Assembly (NCBI GenBank): GCA_008508345.1
Contig: QNGE01001015.1
Span: forward strand, 8,125-72,124
Origin: Paragonimus westermani
Lineage: Eukaryota; Platyhelminthes; Trematoda; Plagiorchiida; Troglotrematidae
DNA: 64,000 nucleotides
Reading direction: 5' to 3'
In this document: piece by piece, positions 24,401-36,400 of the stretch
Layout: every line of letters begins with the position of its first letter
How positions within the stretch are numbered: the first letter of the stretch is position 1
Notes under the pieces: generated by a model
What the model saw: only the letters and a program-made list of their open reading frames with translations
Told to the model about the DNA's origin: nothing
The model's database searches: none
Position numbers and translations under genes: made by a program

Positions 24401-27400
24401 GTATGATGATACTACTCATGCGTACGAACATGGACTTGAAGCTTTACAATAGGCTGTGTTACTACTCTGTATGAGTTCGCGGGCCTGTTCTTATCGACTG
24501 GTATATTACACACTTATCAGAGGACCAGACACCAGTTGGAACCAAAAAACGAGTCCGTTAACTGAAACGAATCGGTACAGCCCGATGGCCGCACATGTAA
24601 CAATAACTAATAGGATAGTGAGACCGTTGGAATTTCTTCAATTTTGCATTGCACTCGATCTTGATTGCTTTCGAGGTTTGCTTCCGTTTCCCATTTGTCA
24701 AAAAAGGCGTGTATGGCGGTAACTAAAGGAGGACTTGGCAACGAACGTAACCACATTCTTGTTACGGTTTTGGCCGTATTTTTCTGTCTTCGTGTGTCTT
24801 CGATCAGCGCGACTTGGCATCTATAGAGTTCTAACCAGAAGCTCCGGTATCATCAGCGACTACACTTTACACCGGTCTCCTCGTATCTAAAGCCCGGAGT
24901 TGCTCATCCTCGTATTCTGGCCAGTCACGTTCAAAGCAAATGCACAATGTGCCCTGCGGCGAGTACCTCGTCGAACCTCAACGACGGGTATTGCCTACAT
25001 TAGCAACCCTACAGACATCATTAAAATGAACCTGCCAGGCTCAGTAGCAGTGAATAACATCGTCGTGCACGCAATCGCTTTATATACCCTGATCCTTGGT
25101 CAGAGGTGATTGTTACTCCGGAGGGGCGTCGTGTTAACAAATACCAACGGGACTTTACTGGTAATAGGGAGATCTCCCCAACACTACCGCTAGTTGTGAC
25201 ACAGGCCCAGATCCCTCTCAGCCTCGATTAAGCAGTTTTTATCTAGACAATAGAAAAGTCACCGGAATTCACGAATAGCTAACCGACTTCCATGCCATCC
25301 GTTTCCGTCGGTATACGGGCGTTCTTATGTTAATCAGTCTTTCCGCTGAGTAAACATGCAGATTATTTGGGGACCGTAATCGCAGATGGAATCACAGACC
25401 GCAGTCTTGGACTCAGACAGACTGTTGTTGTCATCACGACGACCAGGATCGGGTTAACGTAATTCTTCATTTTAAGTGTCTTCATCTTTGCTCACACGAG
25501 ACGTCCAGTAGGACGGGCAGTTTTTCCCCCCTCCTCACTGACCTACTCTGGACAACCTCGTTCCAGAATATTTGGCCAGTAGACCTGGGTTTTTAACCCT
25601 AAGAATTGTGCGTGGCCTGTAACACTTGTTAATTATACTATTAAACGTGTATGTGTTGGAAACATAGGCGTTGTTGATTGTAGTTATAACACTTGGAATT
25701 TGGTTTTATCACGAGCACTTGATAGCTCTGTGATAAAGGCTACTAGTCAGGCACCGCTCATACCAACGACCACTCTTGTTCTTGGTTAGGCATCTTGACA
25801 ATATACAGCCTGAGCGTGACCTGGTGTGACATAGTGCGACTAGCGGTGTGTTTTGCAAAAGGTGATTTCCTTGAGAGTGTTTGGTATAGCTGAATCCTTT
25901 TGTACACGAACACGACTGATGGATAGGAACGACAGTAAACGAATTGAAACTCTTGATTGGCCCCGAAATTTTAGAACCAGTGAGAAAATCAGTAAAACAG
26001 ACACTTTGGGAACTTATAAGCAGTACTTATCTGTATTTCTGGAAATAATTGACCCTGTGGTCACATGGGCACGCGAAGTTATAACTGAATCCAACACCGC
26101 TCCGTACCTCAGTGACAGCTTGAGACATTAGGAATCTGGCAGAATCGCGCTCTTCCTGTAGGGTTTACTCCTAACCCCTATGGTATTGTTATAAGATTGT
26201 AAGGCTGTAATTTTGGTTGTTTCAGGCAATCGTTGGCGACTGTTAACCGGTCAACTCATTTAGGCAATGTCATTTCATTATAGACTATAATGTTGTCGAT
26301 GAACTCATCTGTTATCTTCACCACCTGGGGTGTCTCAGAAACACCCTCTTTTCGATTACCACTGTATAAAACGGCTAGAAAGTCCATTCATATGCACTGT
26401 CTGTGTTCATTTGTCATTGTCTGCGTCAGTTGGACTTGTTGTATACGTCTGATGCTTGTAATTAATCTACCGTCGGTGCATTCATTTGCGGCAACTTTAG
26501 TCAATTGTTTTTTTTCAGGTATCGCTGAACCTAATTGCTTCTGGCCATAATCAGAATTTTAATCTATAATAACCGTACTCTGGGGATTCTTGAAACTGAA
26601 GCCCCAAGTGAACTGTAGTCATGTTATTTGTTCTCAGCTGGAACTTCACGTCTTCCGTCATCTTTCTTTGCCGATAATCTAATATCGACAAGCCTCTTAT
26701 CGAGTGTTCACTCTTTTCACTTATCTGTATCTATTTCTACTATACCTTGTGTCGTTACATCAAAGCCTCGCTTCCGGGCATGTGGCCTCGCACACTGACG
26801 ATTGGCAGTGCCGGGAAGACCTTCAGTGTGACTGGCTGGAAGTTGGGTTGGACAGTCGGTCCATCCAACCTGATACATGCCATGCAGATGCACCAGCAGA
26901 ACACCGTCTACACTTGTCCAACGCCAATGCAAGTAGGTTGTCTGCTTGACTGCAGCATTAACAACATGGTACAGACTAAAAAGTTTATCTTACGTATGAC
27001 TTACACGATTTATATGTCCCAACGGGCTTGTGCAGACAGTGATTGCTGAACTAAACAACATCGATTAAAATTGTAGACGGTCGAACGTTGTCTCTGCTGC
27101 ATCCTGTTTGGCATGCCAATTTGTCTTGCTTGATAACCTATTCCCTTTCTGGCAATTTCGTTGAATTCTTGATGGGACTTTTCTAAGTTCTTTGACCAAA
27201 TAGGAATTTCTACTGTACGTAGGGTCGACGCAGGTTGTAATGGTGTTATCGAGCGTCAGTTTTACGATCCAGTGCTTATCCTAACTTTCCTGTTGCTAAC
27301 GTGTGCCGACATTCGGTGACCACGGCTTCCTTCTATCCTGCTGGTTGATTCACTGGGCACGGCGTGTGATAAACTGATGAAGGTCACCAAATCGACTAGT

Positions 27401-30400
27401 TTGCAATAAACCTGCGCTATTCAACACAGAGTGAATGCACACCCATGCAGAACACGGCTTCAGGTTGGCAATCGAAGCTTACAGCTTGGGGATGTCGCTC
27501 GGAACGGCCGGCGAAGAATCTTATCAAACCGGCCTAAATCGCTTTTGCGTCGCGCACGCAATCTCTTATCCTGCCAACTTCGTCGGTGCCACCGGATACA
27601 GGGTGACGCCGGCGTTGTGTTACAGACCACCCAACACTGAGTGCACCATGTGGACTGAGATATCTCAGTGTGTGCATCAGATGCCGATCTGCCGGCGTGT
27701 TCTATGGTTGGGTTTTCTCTATTCAATCGTCAAAATTATAGTTTACACAGTGGGCTAAATTCCGCATTTTGATCAGTTGGTAACGGCATCTTACTAATGA
27801 AGCTGACGGATACCTGTAAACTGAAGTTGATTGTACGTTTAAGAACCATGTATGACGAATTGAAGTGTGGCCATCCAGAGAGGCGAAAGCGGATGAATGT
27901 GAAACTTGAACCAAGTGGCTGGACCACAAAGGGTGCTAAATGCAAGCACTTCGTCCGAACTCGTCAGTACCAAGTTTATTATAACATAAATCGATTTTTC
28001 TACAGAACACTTGTCAGGGCAACTCTTATTAAACTCACCTGAACCCAGTCCCGCGTTGCGCATGGGTTCTCCTCTCTCTCTCTCTCTCTATCAACACACT
28101 GACCGGCCGGTATTCTTCGGACGCAGTTGAATCACACCCTAGCAATCTGTCTGTAATACATCCTCAGCACCATCTGAAGGATTTTCATTGGTATGAATCG
28201 CAACGGTTTTCGGCCCTGTACCCAGATTGTGCTTGTCGCATTGCTGGTCGTCGGCAAGGTCTCAGACGTTGCACACTTCAGCATACTATAAACAGATTGT
28301 TTCTATTTGTTTCATATCCTCCAATCACCTTGACTTAAACAAGTTCCAACACTATGTCCACCAACTTTTCCAACAATCTGGGTTTCCAGTTTTAAGGGAT
28401 TGTGCCGATTTTTTATTCCTCTACAGACGTATCAGCTTACTATGAATGAACCAAAATTCAGATGAAAGAATCAAGTCACGTAACCCTTAAAACGGTGTTC
28501 TCGCTCAGCTTCATACACAGGGAAAGGAGCCTTGCTTTGCCTTCAGGAATTTGTATTCTCCGGAATGTAACTGGTGTTGGACTGTATAGAACCCTTAAAT
28601 GATTCAACTTTGTTTGCATGATTAAGCGGTGTGTTCTTATGTGAGCACATCGTAATTTCACGGACTTTTTATCCACGTAGCAGACTGCCTATTCCATACT
28701 TTAGTTCTATTCCTCCTTCTTTGGTTTAGAGAAGTAGGTCAACTATTCCTTGACGTTGATGTTTCTCCGGGTTGTGTAATTCCCTAACTATGTGGGTGTA
28801 CTAGTTACCCTAATCACTGTTGTGCGTGTTCGTGGTTCAACTACATTCGTTCTCTTTTCCTTCTTCAGGAAGCAGTCGCCCACAGTTTGGAATTAGAACT
28901 CGATTTACTCTTCAAACCGCAATCTTATTTTCAAGAAATGTGTGCCATAATCGAACCAAAAGGACGATCAATGGTGAAGCGTTTGAATCAACTGGGAATG
29001 CAGGCTATCCGACCGACTGGTGGCTATTTCCTGTTCGCAGACATATCTAAGATACGTAAGTCTCCAGCTCAGTTTGTGTGCTTCAGTTTCTACAAATTCT
29101 TGTATGTTTTAAAGCTCTGCGTGATCTTTATTGAGCATAAGTACTGAGGTTGCTCGCGGTCAAATAGGTTATTCAAATAAGATGTCATCTGTGGCGTAAT
29201 AAACTTTGTGCTTGCTGGTCAAAATTCGCCAGAAGCACACCGCGTAATCTACCTTATTTGTCACCGACTCACAGTCACCCATATGTTTTAGTGTACTTGA
29301 CATTATACTACTGAACTATTGTCAGTAGCTAACTCCCTTTCAAAACATTATATGAGGCAGTGACACGGTAGCCATTTAGGTGACCACGTCGTCTTCGGCC
29401 TATCATCGTTTGCGCTTGCTTCTTTTTCCATTTGTTTGATAAAAATGCCACTAATATTTTCCCTGAGTGTGAAGATTATGAGTAATTGTTTGGGTATCTT
29501 CCACTGATAAGCCTTCCGTGCATCCATAATCATCGGCCTGCTCACATTATCGTCAGCCTGGTTGCTGACTATCAGCATAGTGATTGTGCACACATTGGTT
29601 TGTTGCCTGGCAGTTCATTAAATTGTGCAAAAATTTTATCGTAAAATCTGTGTATTGATACTTATTCTATCTTCGACTGTGCTTTCGGGCTAAGGCCAGA
29701 ATCGTTTCTTGTGTGGGTTCATCTCCGGACAAGTTACGCTACTGGTAATAACTCTCAGCGCTTCGGCTTGAGTTTAGGCGACCGAGGATGTCCACTCGCT
29801 AGAAATAATTGTAACACATAAATACTAAGCATAAATATGCATGTGATACTGATAATTGGGAACGATGCGTCCTTCATTCTCCCAATGGATCTGCCCCTGT
29901 GCTTACTCTCATGAAGGTGCTCGATTAAAAAACCGTAAGCGTCTTCACTATGTTGTTTATTTAAGATCTTCTTACTCATTGGAGAAGTGTACGTCGTGGT
30001 ACGAGATGTGGATGATGAATATATCTGAGGTTTGTAGTCCAAGTGCTAATTACTAATTACACCGGGCTAAAATTTTACACCCAAGTGGGTGATAAAAAAT
30101 TCCAAAAACAGCATCGTTGCGCTTGTAAACACGGCACGTTTAAAGTGTGATGTCGTCTTCCAACCTTCGTTTTTATCTTAACATATGTGACCCACTAGTT
30201 CACTAACCAGATATAATCTATGCCAGCCGATCATTCAAGATTGAACCTCGGACGATAGCGAAACGCTTAGCTAGGTTGTATGACAGTTTAATTTTAATGA
30301 TCAGACAGTCAGGTAGGAACATTCGAGGTTAGATTGGAATTTGTCTTAATCGGCTCCATGTTTCATCCGCCAACCACACGTTTTTGTAGGTTTCGGTACT

Positions 30401-33400
30401 AAACAATTATCCACATCCCTCTGTGTCAATGCTCTTTTGGTCGTCTGATGTTGTTTTCATTTGAGGAATTCAGTACTCTTATAAATCGCCCTTTTTGCTG
30501 TTCAATTTTCATTCAATTAGGCGTTCCTCTGGACGAACTAGAAACGGATCCATCTGTACCTTATGACTTCAAATTCAATAATTGGTTGATTCAACGAAAA
30601 GTAAGTTGATTACTTCGTTCGAATGCGATTTTTTAGTCAGTCGGGCAATCCAGCTTGTAGGTACTTTGTTTTAATTGACGGAACGCTGTTAAGGTTTCAC
30701 CCACTGGCCACTTTTGAACATCTTTTTTCAAATGCCGACCATCTTGAAAGATAATACTTGACTTTATAAACGATTAATTATTGATGGTAGGTTTCGCTCA
30801 TCGGGTTGTTCCGGAGGTTTCCTAATTTCGTTTTTTCCTCCAAGTGCATTGTTCGGGGCTCGTATGACCCGGGAATGTTAAGGAAAAGCGTGGTGTAATT
30901 ATCAAGTTTGGACAAATTTGGAAAAATAGTTAAACATTTCCAAGGTTAGTAAGGTGTGCAGAGATGTGACACGAATGCCTCATTCAGTTTTCCTCGCGAT
31001 AACTTCAGAAATGCTCCGAAGCGTACGCTCGGTTTTGATTGCCAAACAGCAGTCAAGGGTTTTCTGACTTATGTTTATCTTACTCGTTGGCAACTTGCCG
31101 ACCCGTTCACTGAAATATTTGGAAACTTTGAAACTGATGGCAGCGCACTTGAAACATCATTCGTTATAAAAACGTTGAAAGCCTGTATAACTCAGCTTCA
31201 TAACGGAGTCAACTGTACAACGTCAATAGGCGTCAGAGAAATCTGCGGTTTTGGGTTAGCCTAATTTGCTCGTTGAGGAAAATATCAACCCCGTACATAA
31301 ACAACTTCCAGGTTCTCCCTGACTTTTTGGGATGTATTTCAGCAAAAGCCGTTATGTAGTGACACTAGTGTACTCATGAAAAACCGTTACGTATGCACAG
31401 GCATGTGGTTGGTTCTCTCATCCTCATAATCTTTTAAACTGGGGTCTTGAAAGTTGAGGACAGTATCACACCCTACCCTCGTGGCCTGTTTTGTCAAACG
31501 ACAACAATTGCCTATTCGTCTACTGCCTGAAACCTGACTTTACACTTTGGTTGTTAGGGTTGCCAGCAGGCAGTAGCTTGAACGTCGCTCCTACTCTATT
31601 GCATTTTTCGAACTCAGGTTGACTTTTCGATATGCCTCTCACGAAGATCGACCTTGATTCTTGTTAGAGCTCGCCAGCACTGCATATCCAGGTATTGGAC
31701 TTCTGTTCACAAGCTTGTTGGATGAGTATGTTGACCATTGTGTAACTAATCTCAGCTTCCACACAATCGATTTATCATGATTGATCCCCTCACTCATACT
31801 CGTTTGTGCGTACTCCTCAAGTTACCCGACCGCTTCGGGAGAATTTACGGAAACTGATCAGAAACGGAGTATGCACTTGCAATAAATGCAAAAGCTGTGT
31901 TCAGCTCTGATTGATGTTCAGTTTATAATCGGTCGAAATCCCTTGCGACTTACTGGCAAACAACTGGTAATACAAACTGAACACCACTTGCACTCGATCG
32001 CAGCTTGGTGGTCTTTTGGTAGGGCATAATATGTGCGACTCAACCGAATTGTTTTTCCACTAAATTTTCCTTGGTTGTCCTCACATCCGATTTGGATGTG
32101 AATTGGCACCTATGAAAGCTTTGTAGAGAATTGCAACAATTAATATTGTGCCGCCGTTGCATACACACCAGTTTCATAGATATTAAGCCGGTTGGAATGA
32201 TCCCAATTGACCGATAACAGTCTGCATCCACGAGTTCGAGCTCCCACTGTCTACATGGAGAATATTTACTATTTTCGCTCCGACAGCACAACAACGATGG
32301 ATGAGATTCACATTTGATTGCATACTTCTATTTGTTTCAATCTCAGGCATTGATGCGAATTATCCCCAAACTGCCTGTGTTGAACGTGTAACCTATTTCC
32401 CTGTACTACTCAAGATGCCTTGGTGTTGAATTCTTCAGTCACCATTTCAGTTCATCAGTTGCCTGCAAATTGCTTGTACACTTGTCACGTTTGAAAGTGT
32501 CTTATTAGGTTTTAATCGGTTGAAACAAGTCGCATCAATATTGGGGTGTTAAGGTACTTTTGAATTGTGGATTTATTCGTGACTGAGTTATGTTTTACGT
32601 CTCAAATGTCAGTGTAAACAGTTTGATAGTACTCACTTCTCATTTGACTTTGCATGTCCGATAGTAATAAACATCTCTCGATATGGATAAAAGTTGTCAC
32701 TTGATCGTATCATGTCAACCCGTGCCCCCATTTTATGCTCAGGCTATTTCTCCCCTCTAATTCACAACTTCCCTTTCTCCCATTGACCTGTTAAATTTCA
32801 ATGTCCCTTTAATTTCGTTCAAAGCTTTTTGTGACCGAAGCTTTGATGTTAGAACAAACAGATGATCTTTGCCGGCTGGAACAAAGACATGATGGTTGCA
32901 CTCGTGGAAGAGTGCTACAATGAACTGCAAATGTGTTCATGTTTTTTCCCCATGAAAATGCTGGCACTGCTAACAGTAAGCCTGGCTTAATGCAAGAGGG
33001 TAGTAGGTGGCTCAAGACAAGATAGTGTTTGTTAACTTACAGAGGTGTCCACATTCAGCAGGATGTCTTGATAAGAAACAGCGTTCTAACCAAAAGCTGG
33101 CCATAACGAAAGAAATTTGTAGTTGATGAAACCGGGCTTTGTGTTCGTTATACCGAACGCTGTTATCACGAAAGTATCATAATAACCGGCAGACCACCCC
33201 TCTCAAACTGATTTGTGTTCGCTGTATCGAAGTGTATGCGATGAACCATCGTTCAGCCAGTCACACACCGCCACTGGATGTGTCAACGGATAAGGGTACG
33301 TATCTCATATTATTAATTATGAATCCTGTCAAGCACGTTAAGTCGAGTTCATCGTATGTGTCGCGCACTGACTACGTTTGATCGTACAAAATGTGCCGCA

Positions 33401-36400
33401 TTATTGGGACCAAAACGGTGGGATAGTAGAGAGGAATACGCGAGCGTCCAGCCCGTATGCTCACCTTGTTTTTCTCACTGTAGTCGATCGACGATGAGCC
33501 ATGCTTATAAAGTGTTAATGGTGACAACCGGTTAAAATGTAGTGGTGTTACTCACGATTATTGGTCCTAACGGTCGCTGGAGTAATATTCACGTTCGGTT
33601 AAGTTAACACTCTTGTGACAATTGTATTCCCAATTGATTTGCTGTTGTCGTGAAGAGTATGATAGACCGCTGAGGGTGAGGGTTATGTACCGTTAACTCA
33701 CGCGAGATCACGTCTATAGATAGAGTCCAAACTTAGTCAAAGAGTTAACGGCTCTCCGCCACAAACCCTGCATCAATGAAACTGTTTCAGCTTATTGGCA
33801 TCTTCAGAAAGGATTCGCTCACGTCGTGTGCAAACCACAGAGGGATTGGCCTGATTTGCTTGCAGTCAACATACTTCGTAGGCTGAACTACACGCGTTGA
33901 CAGCGTGTCTGTGAAGAGCAAGCTGATTTTGCTCTGTCTGTGGTTGCACTAATCACACCTTCACACCAACAACTGCTTGAACTTCACCGTTCACACAGAA
34001 GGCTAACAATTATTGTTCTTTTACACTTCCGGGGGGATCTTCGATTTAATTGACAGAGCGGCACTCTGAAACTGCCTGTGGGGGAGGGTGTGTCTGAAAG
34101 CTTTATTGACATATTGAGAACAATTTTCTGCGAAGGTTCACTAGCAGCCCAGAACGTCCTAGACAGACGAGAGGTTTTAATTCGTCAGTTTGGCATTTTC
34201 TCTGTACCTTCCAGGTACTGGAAGCAGGTGCTCCCAGCCGTGTCGTTGAGTCTTTGGAGACAGTCGAGAAATTTGTATATAGTGGAGGCTGTGTCAGCTC
34301 TGGTAGAATGTTCGATGAGGTCACACATCGTTTAGCTGCTATTCGGATGGCGTTTGCAAACTTATACTATGTGTGACATCGACATGGCCTCAGTCTTTTT
34401 GTAAGAGGCCGAGTGTATAGTGTCCTGTTGTAATCCTGCGAAACCTGGTCCACTCATGTGGAGGGTGTTCACAGATTGTCTGTTTTCAATCACCGATGTT
34501 TCCGAAGCAATAACGGCGTGTAACAAACACACCATGTCCACGGCGACGAGATTCATCGAACTGGATAGACTCTAAAGTTTTTTTACAGCCTTAATCAGCT
34601 TGGCCACGTTTTACGAAAATCACCTGACAACCCCTCACACTGTCTTGTTTGTGAATATTGGGTTGGACTGGAAGTGGCAGTCTGGTGGCTAGCTCATGAT
34701 TTGAGTTTTGAGTATGAAGGCTTGTTTCAATGGGGCGTTTCCGGCTTCCGGACTGGGGTCCGAAGGACAATGTGCCCTCTTGGCTGAAGACGCTGTTTGA
34801 TGTGGCGAAGAGTATAAGCCGGTGGCGCTGGTTTTATCATTCACTGTGTAGATCGATGTATTTTTTCCTCGTTCTACATCTTTCTTCCGCAATGCCTTTT
34901 ATTCTCATATGTTGGAGCACGTTTTCCACTTTATGCGATTATTTTGTGCTAAATGTCTGTTAATAGCACCGTTTCCGTGTCTTCTCTCGAAGCGATCGGG
35001 TAACCTGAACATTATTCACAGGCGAGTGTGGCTGTGCTTTCAGATATGATACTTCGGTCTTGCTTAACTTGAGGTTACTGATCCAGCGGCCAATATAATT
35101 GACTCGTGAGTAGTTGGACCGAAGTTTAAGTCCCCGGTGGCAACAAAGGTGTGCACTACTGATGAACTGTACAAAAACTAATCTCAAGTGTACTGCTTTT
35201 TTTCAATCTGAGCTGACTGATATGTCCGTCTGACCGGGAAAGTTATGATCACACTTGATTCGTGTACAGTTTATACAAATTATACTATCACCGCGTGTTT
35301 CGTTGTAAATCTTTGCTGCTCCAGTTACCATAAAATATGCGAGTGTCTTTGATCAGCTGTCCCCGAAACCATTCAGATTGCAATATGTGAAAAATGTGAT
35401 GAAATGCTCTGTGGATTATGACTCTCAGTGTAATTACTTGTAAACCCTCATTTTTTAACAGACTTTCAGCTAATGATAACTAGGTGTTGCCCCACCGTCC
35501 TATCCATAATTTCTCTACGTGGACGCAGTTTCCTACCAATTCTGGTTTCCACTGTCCATGCACTTTCTGATCACACATTTCCGTGTCTTATTTGCAGGGT
35601 GTTGCGACAATCCCAATGAGCGTATTCTACTCGGATGAGAACAAACATTTGGGCTCAAGCTACCTCCGGTTTTGCTTCTTCAAAGTGAATTGTTGCATGT
35701 TTGCACTGTCCATATGTGTTGTCCTTCGGATTCTAGTCTACTTTTTGTTCACATTGATGGGTCATTCACCAAATATCGCAAATATGACTTTAATGCTTCC
35801 GAAACTGTTTTGACAACCTGTTTTGATGATGGCTACTCCATCAACAACTTGAAAGTTTGCGCGGCAAGAAGCGCTTGTCTGGTGAACTGTTTGATTAATC
35901 ATTGTCGTTCGGTTTTGACTTCGCTTAATCAACCATGGTGTTTGGGGAGGTTAGATTTCTCTGGCGGTCGTTTGTTCACCGGTCGACAGGTATTGAAATA
36001 TTGTTCAACAACTTTACTGGCTTTTGTGATTTCAACCTAGTCCTGCGATTATCGTGACAGTCTATGGTGGAACAAGAACAAAACGGTGACAGTCTATGTC
36101 CACTTGTGATGAATCTAACAAATCACAAGCTTGGTTCGAAGTAACCGTAGCTTTGACACAACATGATCTTAGCTAGTCTATTCTGCGTAGCACCCTGTGG
36201 TAACACTGGGACAGTTTCTGGCCAAAAGAATACTGCACGCTGAGCTGCAACTTCAGGGTAGTTCCACCATCTGCGATCCATACTTGAAGACAGAAACGTT
36301 AAAGAAACCAATCAGACTGTGATTATCGTAAAAGAAACAGTTGTGCGTCCGCCGACCGATTTCTTGTCTCAGTTCATGTTCGTATACTGTCACGATTAAC

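Larger units (their letters stand above)
20801..26765 (+). other. KYAT intron 6
   Basis: The largest intron (6.0 kb). It holds four copies of the hammerhead-like repeat family (21.96-23.73 kb) and a LINE tail at 23.15-23.21 kb. Long stretches from 23.9 to 26.7 kb show open frames (24456-24722, 24900-25109, 25853-26131, all +) that match nothing I recognise. Confidence 0.7.
30601..35597 (+). other. KYAT intron 9
   Basis: A 5.0-kb intron. It contains SINE family B (31650-31870) and a sense-oriented broken LINE (33770-34870). An open frame of 102 codons (30956-31264, +) has no recognisable domain. Confidence 0.7.

Noticed and set aside
33781..33825. A second hammerhead-like motif (minus strand CTGAAGATGCC...GCTGAAAC)
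   Set aside because: The putative stem II has only two or three pairs, and the place lies within the decayed LINE RT.
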